A DNA stretch of 64,000 nucleotides from Ascidia mentula (lineage: Eukaryota; Chordata; Ascidiacea; Phlebobranchia; Ascidiidae): positions 5,771,001-5,835,000 of the forward strand of contig OX387204.1 in assembly GCA_947561715.1 (NCBI GenBank). Reading direction: 5' to 3'. Position numbers and translations under genes: made by a program. The stretch's first letter is position 1, and every line of letters starts with the position of its first letter. This document shows positions 49,211 to 62,700 of this stretch, in pieces. The notes below the pieces were generated by a model that was not told where the DNA came from, made no database searches, and saw nothing but the letters and a program-made list of their open reading frames with translations.

Positions 49211-52200
49211 ACATAACAAACGAACACAAAATGCTTTGCGTCTTATATGAAATGTTTGTTTGAAAACGTTTCGAAAACCAATTATCGTTGATGATAACTT
49301 GATAGCAGAAACGCATAGCAGCATAATGTTTTTGGCGCTGATTCGATGAAAATGATTTGACTTGAAGACAAAGGCAAAGGAAATAACCCTACTGAATTGG
49401 TTAAGCCGTAAACTTTGTGCAAAAACATGGAAAAATTGCGGGAAAGTTGCTTCTTAAACCGCGTGCCCGAACCAGGACCTTTACCGAGTATTTTTGTACG
49501 GCACGACTTCCAGACATCGCGTGCTTCGCCCAAACACCATACTGTGGTAAGTCCCGAGACCAAATATATTGCCTCAATCTTTTGGCGCGTGTTGTGTAAA
49601 TCTACGAGTCGAACATGATGTTTTGTGGCCGGCCGTGTCTTTAAACACTGGGTGTCACAGCTCGCGACGATAACCGCGAATTTTTTTTCTATAAACTGCT
49701 CTCGAGACTCGGCTTAAGTCAATACGTTATCAACATTGGCCCAGATTTAGAAACAGCAGATTTTTGAATAGCGTTGAAATCTATATAACGACTCTTAGAC
49801 GTGGCGGTACTTCCTTATTGGTCCACATGGGCACAAGACCTAGAATAAACTTGATGCATTCGAAATAGAAAAGTGTGACTTGCGATTTGACGAACATGCA
49901 AAACTCGTGTTACGTGTTCGAACTCGTGTTCGCACTACACACGTTGCCATGTTCATATCTAAGAAAGTCAACAAATCACTGTATCCGTTTCTTATTACCT
50001 ATTTCAATAAATTTCTGTTCATACAAAACCACTTTACATTGCTGATTTTTCTTTATCCATATTTTCTCAATTTGTTTACAAATACATACGTCAGCATGAT
50101 GCGTTTATTAACTACCGTGACCAAAAAAAGATCTCCTTTCGCTGTTACCAAAGCTTTTACGTCATAACTGATCACGTGGAATGACGTGGCGAATTGCGGA
50201 AAAGATGGGTTTGACCTTTTCAGGTTAGTCACCCACCTGCGGTATGGGTGAATTGTTATTGAAACCTTAATATTCACATTCATTATAAACACCAATGTGG
50301 ACTCATTTGACGTGTACGGTTGATAACAACACGTTTAGAAGCCGAAACCAGCGGCCGTCACACGCAACAAGAATCATTTCCTATCGCTCGTCACGAATAG
50401 CAGGAAACTTCAAGCTGCCTGAACTTATTAGCCCAACAAACGGTCTGTTCATTGAAGCTTAACCTTACAATGCGACTAAAAGTAAAGCAAGCCTACACTT
50501 GTTTGTCTGTATATGTATACGCACAGTTGTATATATGCGCAGACCCCGTAACTTTCAAAAGAATATGATTTCCTATAACACTTCATATATCACACCTATC
50601 ATATATCGTATTTCCAAAAAGAACGGACCAACAACCAGCATGACGGCTCTACTAAAGGTACTTGATACTGACCAAAACAAACTTTGTGAATGGGTAGGAC
50701 TGACGACAGACAACAACATAACATCCCCCTCTTTTACGTCACGTTCTCTCGTTGAAACAGCACGTTGTAGGTCACGTGAGCGCTGAATCGTGAGCAAGTG
50801 GTTCGGCGGTTGAGAGTTATGAGACATCACTAAAGGCACGCGCACAGAAAATGCCTCCCACAACCGGTTGAAGCGTAATCCATGCTACAGTTAACATAAA
50901 GTTGTAACGCAAGGTTGTAAATTTCTGTCAATGATGCTGCCAAGTATAATTATAATAAATAAAAGGCACTTTTGGCAATACAAAAAAAACTTTTTATTAC
51001 AAGTTTTGTCATGCAACAACCTTTATCAGGATGTTCTTAAATGTGCGCAAACAACATGGTAAATTTCAAAGTTCAACCACACAAAACGCGAGAATAGAAG
51101 GAGAAGAACGACACGGAAACAAATGAAAACTAGCACCTGCAATTTAATCTTAACGGAGACTGAAAAGCGAGCTACGTAGCACTATTCCAGAGTCCAGGTC
51201 ATTAAGCTACGACACACACGAATTGTATTGTTGTACAATCAACAAGCTTACACACAATGCGTGATACGTTTGCTCCACTTAATCTATAGTCTCTTTTTTT
51301 CACTGTTTAGTGAATTAAAAATATCTTTTTTGTCTTTGGCTTTTAAACTGAGACGAACTTATAAACACCAACCAGCTAAAGTAAGCGAATGTTATACTTC
51401 CACATCAACATCGTAGCGTTACGTTACTCACCGTGGGAAGGTATTTATTCAAACAACCTATAGGGAAGTGACGCAAGGCAATTCGACTCCGCTTTCATGA
51501 AAATTACGCACAAAATGTACATAGGCAGTCATTGAAAAAGTATGGTGATACAATGTGGTTCATGCACATCTTCTATAAGAACACTTACATGCACGGGCAA
51601 GTAGCCACGCATGTATTGCTTGTAGGTAAGTTAGAAAGCTTAGAAAGGAAGGCAAATTAGAATGGATGCAAACAACTAGCTTTAACTATGTCGCAAACAC
51701 GCCCATGTTTGGTTACACGGACTTTGTACAGTTATTATTGTCCTGAAATGACTCACGTTTACATTTACTTGGACCAATAACTAATGCTATCTGACATAAA
51801 GTGTTTTAGGTCCTATAGGCAAGTTACGAAAACCTTTACTGTAGTAAACACAGTATTTGGTTTAATGTTCAAAAGCCATATACATGCATACTATGCCTTC
51901 CGGGACATTTGACGTCAGCACGCTACAAGCGCCCACTCCATACATCGTACGGATTTGCAGTTGGAGATAACATGACGACAGTACCGAATTAAGCGAGCAC
52001 TTACAATCATTTCGCGGAAAGGCGTCCCACTCGGCAATTATCGCCTTCAGATAGTTGGACTTTTCGAGCCGTCTGCAAAAATCTTACTCTGGTAACAATG
52101 AGAAGCAGCAATGACGTATGTCAGGATTGCGATAAGTCGTGACTGCCCTCAGATCCAAATAGCGCACTTCATGCGTGACATCATAACAAACCGCATACAT

Positions 52201-54054
52201 GTCCTAATGGACTACACAAAAGACAAAGCCTTCACTTCGGCGAAAAATGTCATTTCAGCACACTTCACACGTACGGTTAAAACTGACTTCCCCATGAGTT
52301 TTTATTGCACAAAATAGCAGGCCCTATACCTCTGCCTGTTTACACAACGAAGTCACTCCCAATACATGTGCGGTACTGATGGTCACGGCAGCTCCGCCTT
52401 TCTACGCAGTTTGAGGTACTTTGGTCGATGTTTCCTGCGTTTCATTTGCCGACGATCGAATTGCAGAAACATTGGGCCATTTCTTTTGCTAGCAGGAAAC
52501 TGAGCCCAATAAATTAAGTGAACAGAAAAAAGACAAACCGAACCGAAGCACGTCATTCACGAGCCACAGTCTCAATAAAAAGCTAGTTGCGAAGTCCGAA
52601 AATCTTGTCTTGAAAATCTGCAAACTTCACAAAACATACCCGACCGAGTGCATTCAAAGATTTTCATGCCAAACGCAAATGGCTGCGATTGTGTAAGACA
52701 AGCAACGTGAAACAACCCTCAGAAGGTCGATTATTTCCACGTATGTGACAAACATTACCAAGCCACTCTCCTTTTGTAGCTGAAGCGTATCAAAATTTAA
52801 AACCGCTTTATAAAGCTGCTAAGATATTGCTATTTCGACGATTACAAAACTTAACATAGCAATGCACTTTTTCAACCATCTGCTGCCTTCTTACCACAAC
52901 AGCAGCAAGACTTCCTTGTATGGCGAACCTAAAGTTTCAGACAAGGACGGTGCAATTCCAATGGAGTTTATGTGGTGGTATTTTATCCCAGTAAGAGTAT
53001 CGGGTTCGTATTTATATTAAGATGATTGAGAACTTCCAGGAAATCAAGAGTAACACGACACGGTGTACAGGGGAATTTTTATCGTTCGGCTCTCCACTTA
53101 ACTTCCTTGCAGGAAAGTAGTCATCGCCTATACTCCAACCCTTCTGGCATGCTTATCCACCACAGGCTATTTTATTGACTCAATTGCCAAATATAACGGT
53201 TTGTGCGGTGGTCGGAAGTTGGGGGCAGTTGCTGCCTTGAGAAATATAGTTTAAACATGTAAGCTTCCTATAGGAAAATTTCCACCCTTCTAATGACCAA
53301 TTTTGACAAACACCATTGTTGTTGTTTCTCAACCAACAGACCCATTTCAACTGCAAAGTCACCAACATTGAAACAGTGTCTGCCAGGATAGTTGGTCGCC
53401 AAGAACGTCGAACAGTATCGTACTAAACGTCACGTGATCATAGTTTTGTTAAACTTCGAACGAAACTTGAGATGATTTCTACAAGCGAAGCGCTTACCAA
53501 ACCGCAGACCCAAAACTTGTCCATTAACACTTTATTACGCTGATTAGATTGGTTGATTAATGCAAATTAATGCATATATTGCCGATTGTTTTTTGATTGT
53601 CGTATGCTGCTTTCGCCGCTACTATTAAACTCATTACGACGCATCTTAGAGAAATCTTAGAAAATCCTACTAAGTTGTGTGCTCAACAATTTATTTTTAT
53701 TTTTATCAGGTAGTTGACCAAATATTCTTAGCTTGTCCACCTCAAAGCAAATAAAATTCCATTCTACCTTAATCTATGTGCAAGTCGAAACAGAAATCGT
53801 TTATTACAGTTGAAGAATAAAAATACTCGGGTTAGTTAGGAATGTAGGCAAAAACCACCCTGTCAACTGCAGCGAGTAGTTCAAAATTTAACAACATACT
53901 CTGAAGGCAGAGGTGCCTTAGTAATGCTACTGTCACAATATATACAGTTCCTATTTCAAAAACTTCGCGCAGACAAAGATCAGCGATAAACTTTAACAAA
54001 TGGAAATGAAGCAACATTTTGAAAGAAAATGAATCACCAGAGAAACAGCAAATA

Positions 54055-54119
54055 TTTATTTCGAAGATATGTACATAATGGTTGGGAATTCACAGCTGAA
54101 CTTTGTGTTTTGTTTTATT
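54055..54119 (-). terminator. Polyadenylation signals for gene D
   Basis: Two AATAAA hexamers on the minus strand (54114-54119 and 54055-54060), about 490-550 bases past gene D's predicted stop. The distance leaves room for an additional 3' exon. Confidence 0.4.
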
Positions 54120-54606
54120 GCATCTATAAAATTAGTTTACATCAGTCTCAAGGTTAAGAAATGCCGGCCGGGCGAAAGCCAATCATTTTTTTACACATTG
54201 CATCGCGCCACAAAGTCATGCAAAAAGAAATGGACGTGTCTTCGACACAAAAACAGGCGAAATATATCAAAAGAAAAAAAAAACATCACCATAATGTTTG
54301 TGCATTGCTGCAGTAAAGTGATTGCCAGGAAATTTGTGCTCTTCGCAGATATCCGGGCCTGCGATTTCTAGACGGCTTGTGGGGACGCGCCGTTAATACC
54401 GGATTCGGCTGCATCTTAACGAAAACAAGATTTGCCCATGTATAAACAATGTACACTGGGACAAACATAGATAAAAGTTTAGTAAAACGATCAAAATTGG
54501 GGTCTTGGGGCCAAAAAAGCTTTTTACTTTTGTACAACTGCGACAATTGCAACGGCCTCCATCAGATAGAATCGCAAAACTACGTTTAAGTGAAGCTTGA
54601 CAAATT

Positions 54607-57600
54607 TCAGTTTCGTTTACTATTACAATCCATTTCCAAAATCTCACCGGGGCTGATGTCTGTAAAAGCTGTGGTGTTGCTATAAAAACGGTCAATGCCA
54701 TTTGGGTGATCTCCATTGAGATTACGATCAGTTCTGTGTTGAACTTTCGGCATAGCCATTTTCATCTCTAGGTCCAATTGGTTGCCACAACAGAGGGAAT
54801 TGCATGGCCACGAGATAGCGTAGTTGATCTACGAAAATAGAACAGGAAAAACGTTTAAACGTTGGTTAATGAGCTCGATCCACATGGCCAGGATAGGCTT
54901 ATCACCAAACAATTATAAAATGGGAAACCGTGGTTATTGACAAGCAAACCTCCTGTGCACAATTATCAGACATTGGTCGCAAACAACAGTGGTAATTCTT
55001 GCAACGTCTGCGTTTAGCGGTTATACACAATGGCTTCCTTGTGCAGCACGTACAGCTGATAAACAAGCTATGTCGCCAGCCAGACTGACCTTTACAGCCC
55101 GTTTAATCATTCGGTATGTGTCATCTTTAGCGGAGTGCTGGTTAATGTATTCTCGCATACCAGGCACCAGAATGAAAATCATCTTGGAGCCGGACTCGAT
55201 CATTCCTTTAAAGCCCTAAAACAGAAAAATAATGTAAATTAGAATTCGTTGTTAATTAAAATGGGTGCTGTATAATGTACCTGTTGAAGTTCAAACACAC
55301 TCCAATTATCTTTGACGTACTCACTGCTGAGAATGATCACGACACGGTGGCAGTTTGTCATCACGTTAATCGCATTTTCCGCCCGAACTAGAAAACACAG
55401 TTGTTGCAATAACAGCATAAACGACCAATTCTGGACCACAGTAGTTCGGTGCGATTGTGCCAATCACTTAAACTGTTTGCAAAGATTGCGTAACCTGCTT
55501 TTACAGAGTTAATTTGCAGCGCTATAGAAATATAGAACACTATTGCAAAATTCTTTAGAAAAGTCATGGATACTATGGCAGTTAACAAAACACAGGTGAG
55601 TGAATTGGTTTAAATTTTTTAATTAAATCACAGTTAACTACACTCACATCCAGGAGCTCCGTCCTCGTGTTCATCGTAAGCACTGAATCCAAGCTTTTTC
55701 AACTGAGAACGCACGCTCTTGCAAGCATCCTGAATGGTCTTCTGGGCAAAAACATCGCTTTCCCTGGAGTAGTGATAGGAAAGATATGCACCGAATTGTT
55801 TGTCGTCTACAAAAATGACAAAAAAGTCTTCAAGCCAACAGATCACATGTTTTTTTTTCGTAAAAATCATTTGGAAAATTGTTTTCTACGGCAAAAATAT
55901 ATTATGTGGGGAGTTAAGAATTAAAAACAATAAGAAATGAATATTGTTTGAAAAGCTCTTTTAAGCTTACCGATTCCATGTGGTCCGAAGTACGTCTTCC
56001 AAAACACTGCCACGTAGAAGCGGAAGACGAGAAGCAGGATTAGAATGAGAATTACAAAGCATGCGATTCCCACCCCGAGTCCAATTGCCAGAGCCTTCTG
56101 TTGAGCATCCGTGGCGCTATCGTCAAACACAACTTCAACAGTTCGGTTCATTTCAATGCCCGACGGGCTTCTAACCAATAGCGTGTAGGTCCCCAGATCA
56201 CTCTGATTGACGTTACTGCGGAGAAGATGATATATTTAACGCATATTTCTTATTCGTTGCTCCCTTGCGGATTTGGTGGTAGCGCCGCAAAGATTCAGCT
56301 CTGCAAAGGTTGGATAAAAAGGTACATAATAAAACTGAAATGATGAAATATAAATTAATTGACATCATCAGGTTCAATGCATATTTGAAAAAGAGGTTGG
56401 ACACAAGATATCACAAAAATGGTTATTACATTGTTATTACATTCAATTTATCATTACTGATAACATTCAACTTGACTTTCCAACTGTAACAACACGTCTA
56501 TATAGGCTTACAAAGAGCAACATACACAAGAAAAAGGCGGATAGTCAGTTCATTCCCCTCTGGGACAACTTCAGACTCGGCAATCGGTTCTTTGTAGCAA
56601 ATCCTTTTCGTCCCACTCCTGAAATGTATTTAGATATATCTTGAATGACTAAACCATTTCGAAAATGCAAATTGTAATTGGGGCTGCTGACACTACGGAG
56701 TGTATGCCGGAGTGTATCTGAAAGCCTATGGAAACGTATAAAAATTTTAAGGACTGTTTGAGTAGATTTTCTCCCAGGGCTAAACAATGGCTACTAGCAG
56801 TACAACGTCATATGTGTGCATACACAAGTTTTTATATAGTTTATGTGTGTTGCCATGGTCACCAGCAATGGCGTACTAAGTAGGAATGTTGTTATTTCAC
56901 CTGTAGCACTGATGATTATAACCGTCTTCAGCTCTGTTGAGTGTTGGTCCGCTTGCGAAAAGAAAACATTCAAAATTTGAATCCACCTGAAATCAAAAAA
57001 ATTTCACATGTTCGAGGCCCTTGTTTACAATCAAACTGTTGCCCACAGTAATTCGCATAAACATCAAGAGTAAATTGGCTTCGATAAAAAGAGATGTGAG
57101 CTTGCATGTGTCTTCAAATTGACCGCAGTATTTGAGCTTTTCAAGTAAGTTCATAAGCGGTGCACATTTAAATTAGAACCAACAGCAACTTGGAATCTGC
57201 AACTACGACAGGTTGTGTCCTGATAACTTACCTTCGACCAAATAACCCGAGTGAATGATGACGAAGCTCCTGTCCCAACGTTGGCAACACATTCAAGAGT
57301 GACGTTCGCACCAAACGTTGTCACGGCAACAACAGAACTTCGACATCTGATGGCTGGTCTTCCAGTTGCTTTTGGGGCTGCATTAATTCGTTAAGAACTT
57401 TTTGCTAGTTTAATGCTTACGTTAAAAAGAGGCACCCACCGTTTACGCATATGTGATAGTGAACGGCGTACGCGGTCATGTTTTTGTAAGTTACGGCGCA
57501 CGTGTAGATTCCGGGGTGTTGGTAATCCACTGAAGTAATGCTCAGCTATTAAATATAGAAAAAAGGAAAGTTTTTATCTGGTGTCAGAGTGTCTGGCCAA

Positions 57601-59713
57601 AACCTATAGAGTAATATTTGCTTAAAGTTGTGTGGTTTATGATGCAATGACTTTGGCTTCAACTCTTCTGTTCATTTTGAAAGGTCTAACGATTTTGGAA
57701 ACAAAATTTGGTTTGTTTTTTTGCAGAACAAAATTATGAGCGACATTTGGCTAAAATAAAATGGCAAAAAAACCGTTAACGTATGTGGATTCCACTACCT
57801 TTAGCAGCTTTAACTAAAACATTGGGCTTACCCCATCAAAGGAGCTGTCTGGCACGTCTCTAACTGATGTGTTGTTGGGGAATGTGGTGGAGCAGTTGTA
57901 CAGCCATTCGACAGTAACATTGTGCCTCTCATCTAGGAACACTTTAGGATTGGCGTCCCGAGGCGCTGAAAGTACAAGTATAAAGTGACCATCTCGCAAA
58001 AGAACTTTGACATAGAAGTCAGTCCTGAATTGGTGTGTTTTAGATGTATATGGATATAAATAGTTGTTTGAACTGTATGCAGAAAAAACTTCGCATGTGT
58101 TTTCCAGTCGAACGCGCGAAATCGCAAGCACATTCGGACCGACTTATAGCCCCACTGAACAATCGGTAAAACTATATACATATATATATACTTATATATG
58201 CATTTCATATGCACATTGAGCGGCTGTCATTTACTTGAACAGTGGCCGATCCATATATGATTCAACGTCCTCGGGATGCTGGTTGTTGGCATCGCTTGCT
58301 GTGCATCCTGACAGGTATTGTAGAGGGGATGGGAAACGTTAAATGTGATGCGGTTAGACTGGCATTCGGAATGTTCGGGAAACTGGAAACAATTAACCCA
58401 CATGAATTGTGGCGGGAGCACGTGATGTGTGGTTTTAATACGTAAAGTTAAACTGCATCAAAATTAACAAACGATCAATTCGCTGTATAGTATTAGTTAC
58501 ATGTATCACTAATGGCCTGTATACAGCATGCTTACCACTATATCGACGTAATAAACCAACGAAACGCCTTCCACTAGATCGGGTGTGTACGCTACTTGAA
58601 ATGGTGAAGCGAAGTCCATGGTTTGGTTGTACAATACGTGACCTGTGGTGGCGTCGGTAAGTAAACACTAAGACAGAAAACGGAAGGTGATTAATTGACC
58701 ATTGTTTGGCTCGCGGAATAACATTCCAGTGGTGTATCAATTAATTTTCGTATCCTCTTAAACCAACAACTTTTACTAGGAGCAAAACTTGTGATATGAA
58801 CATGTGACATACAATAGTACTGTACCCATGTTTCCACGAGATCCACGTCAACTTCGTAATAATCCACGCGGTCGTAAAGAAAATCAATGTAGTCGTTGCA
58901 GTCAATTTCGCCCGGCCATCCAGCATAAGTATGTTTCGTTTCGTTTTTAACTTGGCAGGTAAAACCCTCCACCTCTAAAAGTGTTTTGGTAAATAAAGAA
59001 GCATTAGTTTTCTGAATTATTTTATTGCTTTCCACGTGAGTGTTAATGCGTCTTACGACGAAGTGAAAGAAAAATTTTTGCAGTCGCACAGCAACACGTG
59101 GGAATGCGGGCCTATACGCGCTACTTCAATATAGGGCAGGTTTCTATTTCCCATTGATCAGAATGCAAAATAACTTTTTTATATGGTAATAGGACATCAC
59201 AATAATCGAAATAGAGGAAATAAAAGTGAGTAAGATTTTAAAATCTTCACATGGTGTTGTTTGTGCATTTCTCCTCAACCGAGCGCAAATTTCGTACCCT
59301 GATATTGTGTGTGTAAATAAAAATACGCAGTGGAGATGTAAATAAACCATCGTGACCGTCTGTATGTTGCTTGAATCAGTTCAATTAGAAGACATGTTAG
59401 TGCATAATTTAATCAATATCATATTGCCGAAGTAGGTTTTTTCTCCATACACGAAACACGACTAGGTGTCACCTTTGTTACGGATCTGGCGCCTTGACCG
59501 GTATTGCAAATTAAGTAGATTTTTTTACTACACCGGAATTCGAACCCAGGATATCCTGGATTCCAATCAGGTTTGCAGTACAGGGTTATTATAAATATTA
59601 ACTATCCATTTTTAGGGTTAAACAAACGATTCATCTACTGTACTTCACTTACCCCTCGTTGATTGAGCAGCAGAAAAGGCACACAGGGTAAAAATTTCCG
59701 TCAATACAAACAT
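54607..59713 (-). CDS. Gene D: three-Ig IL-1 receptor-like TIR receptor with a BB-loop proline
   Basis: Exons: 59713-59653, 58974-58826, 58667-58536, 58382-58235, 57965-57832, 57545-57440, 57377-57232, 56986-56901, 56618-56526, 56215-55971, 55806-55648, 55387-55281, 55215-55090, 54828-54607; 1914 nt, 637 residues. The start chosen (MFVLTEIFTLCAFSAAQS) gives a signal-like N terminus; an upstream ATG in another frame does not. Ig marks are YAGWPGEIDCNDY in Ig1, VTVEWLYNC and PGIYTCAV in Ig2, and NVTLEC in Ig3. TM about 392-415 (LGVGIACFVILILILLLVF). TIR box 1 is FGAYLSYHYS; box 2 is DEHEDGAPG, the only one of the TIR copies here with proline; then CHRVVIILSSEYV and NWSVFELQQ. It is the most diverged member. 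The last exon may really end at 54648, where a donor matches the position used in genes A and C; a further exon would then follow. Confidence 0.83.
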
Positions 59714-62700
59714 TAACTTTGTATTCCATCTTATTTCCGGAAGAAACATTTTGTGATCAGCCACAAATTTCCAAACGAGATACAGTTAAAATAAAAATAC
59801 GACTGCTGTCGATCTAAGACAAAGTCAAGCATAATTATTTTTTCGAAATTTTAATCTTAAATGTAACACAACAATATTTTTGAAAAAAAACCCTTATTAC
59901 CATTGGACGACTATTCTATTTCTAGCCATATGGTTTAAAATGCACATGGCTGTAAACCAAGGTATTTTAGTGATACTACAACTGAGAGCCTTGTCGATAT
60001 CCAATACATCAATTCCCCCTTCGAAGTAAATGCCCGAAGTTGAGATTGCATTTCCCGCTACACCCATCCGCGAACTCACCAGAGGAGATCAAATCAAATA
60101 CCGACAGTTTCTAAACTTGCTCAAGTCATTTTATTGATTCTTCCACGACAAGGTCTACCATGACACAGAGTGGCAGCTCGACGCCATGCGGCGTAAGTGC
60201 AATTCCTTAAATAACGCCCAAGAGAAGTTTACTCCCAAAGCATTAAATCATTTATTCAAACTGACGTTGAAACAATTGCTACAAATCAAACTTTGCAAAA
60301 AGGACAGTGGACTATATGCAAAACATAGATCGATAAAAAAAAATAAAAAATGAATCTCTCGGCTTTGGCTAGTCTAACCCGAACAACTTTATTCACAAAA
60401 AGTGTAGGATAGAAACAGTGTAAGTTACAAAAATCGATATTTTTTCCTGCAAATGGGAAAGCGTATTCACATGTATACGAAAAAAACAAAGTTAATAAAC
60501 AAAAGAATGCCGACCTTCCTTCAGCTCAATTGAATATTGATTGTCACTGGCGAAGAGGGCGTCGCCCTAAACTCGCCATAAATAATTGAAAAACCACCCT
60601 TGATAGTGTCTATAGGCGCGTAAATGCAAATGCATCGCGCTGCCGTCGATTTAAGATAATTGCGTCACACTTTCAACGACATGACGTAACATCTGAGTTT
60701 CGAGTCTTACGTTCGATGCGTCAATGAGCGTCGGATGGCAATACTTCGATTTGATATTTCCACTTTACAGTAAAAAACCTTTACAGCATATCCCGTAGAA
60801 CGCACATGAACTTTATTATAGACAGCTATTATTTAAAGTGAATCTACAAGATGAATTAAAACAAGACAGTATATATTGACTAAGGCTTCGCTCCCTTAGC
60901 AGTAACCGAGCTTCGACGACCGTTAATGCGGAAAAGAGCTTAAATATTTTATGACAAGATTACATGCGACTTTAAGTACATACCAGTCTAGTTCAGTTGC
61001 AACGGAAGAATAAAGAAACTTGATGCTTCACAATTTCTAACGTTCATACAATCGGATGCACCTCAAGTGACTACATTTCCCGTAACTCGAAAATACAAAC
61101 CAAGTTAGCATATATTGTTCATATTTACAGCGTCCAAAAAATATTTTAGATTCTCAGCTGCTATTTCTCATGTTAAAAAAGTCCTAAACTAATGAACAGC
61201 TGTGAAAGCACAAGCGCAGGAAAAAAACCTTCAAATTGCTAGAAATATCACATGCTGCCAACCGGCAATAAATTTAAGGATACTTCTACACAAGTTCTAG
61301 GCGTTCGTAATGCCGTAATGCCTCTGCAGCACCGAACAGGCCCCGGTTTTGCCTATGGTCATTAAAAGAAAGAAAGTTTTTTTCTTTTTTCCGGTCGGTG
61401 AACTCTCGTCTGGGCGGGAAACCCCGCAACCGGAATTACGTTTCTTGAGGTTGAATCTATTTCCATCCAGGAAATATATTTCTTTTTGGTTTGTACATTT
61501 GAAAGCGGCGAAGGACCGCAATGCAAATGGCCAATGCGCAATGCAAATGCCCTATTTTGATACGCCGTCAGTGCCCAAGCGCGCTTCACAAAAAAAATTT
61601 GCTCGTGGCTTTTACCACAGAGGCGAACACACAGCGCACACACTACTTCGTGAACTAACGTTATAAAAATAAGGCCCTTCTGGGAATAAAAAACGAACCT
61701 GTTTACTTTTCTCAACATTTCGGTCTTTTTGGGCTTATTGAGAGTTGGTGCACTAAGTTGGATGATGGATGCGGTACACACCATCGTTATTAATTGATTA
61801 AACAGCAACTTCGTCCCTACAAAGGTTAGATTTACGAAACGATGATTGTGTTTGAGCGAATGGTATGAAATACACGCCGATGACGAAAAGATGTTGTGAC
61901 ACTTTCACAAGATGTATTGAAAAACGACCAAAAACTTATGACAGAGGAAATTCGAAGCATCTACAACTAAAATAACGACGCAATTGTTCACTTTATGAGC
62001 GAAAGCCTTTCCCGTTGGTGAAAGTTCCTTATTAATTTACAACCTAACTATTCCAACCCACCTACACAAATTCTTTGTGGTCACTTCGTCGTTCGTACTC
62101 AAGTTCGGTTGCAAAAATCCCCTGCCTAAATTCGAAGCTTTTCCCTGTCGAGAGGGGAGCGTGGGCGGCATATACGCAGCCACAGACAATCACTCGTTTA
62201 CACGTGGGGCGCCTGGTTTAGTTTCTTCGGTTATTTGCCGCTGACGTCACAGAATCACATTGTGTTTTGGTGCGTCTTGAAACCGCAGTAGAAGCTGCTG
62301 ATCTCAAGCAGGTGCAACCAACCATGTACTCAGTCTTTCTGCCGCGATAAATTCTCCTATCCGATAAATTCTCCTCCTATAATGACAAATTAACGTGCAT
62401 TGCTCCACGACGATTTTATTAACACGCTGTTTACTGGTCGCCAGATGTCGGAAGTTGTGTGGATGGAAATACATCCATAAGCCATAACATTACGTGCTTG
62501 CATCACTCTTTAAAGTCGCTGCATTTTTGCAATAAATAGTCCACAAACAACAAGTGATAACCACCACAGTTAGATGTTGTGCTATCGGCGGTAATACAAA
62601 GTTTAAAAATAATTATTTCAACTCGAAAAGCAACAAGACACTTTACGCTTGAATTAAACGAGTGTATTAGATCAGCATAACGTGAGTTGAACCATGAACC

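Larger units (their letters stand above)
47791..54050. other. Intergenic region between genes C and D
   Basis: About 6 kb with the CRE-like pair near gene C, the palindrome at 49.2 kb and one weak coding-like stretch near 48.8 kb. Otherwise AT-rich DNA with no recognisable gene. Confidence 0.5.

Noticed and set aside
59527-59590. tRNA-like T-arm on the minus strand (GGTTCGAATTCC)
   Set aside because: A B-box-like loop is present, but no A box, acceptor stem or anticodon arm can be folded around it. At most it is a worn tRNA-derived SINE piece.
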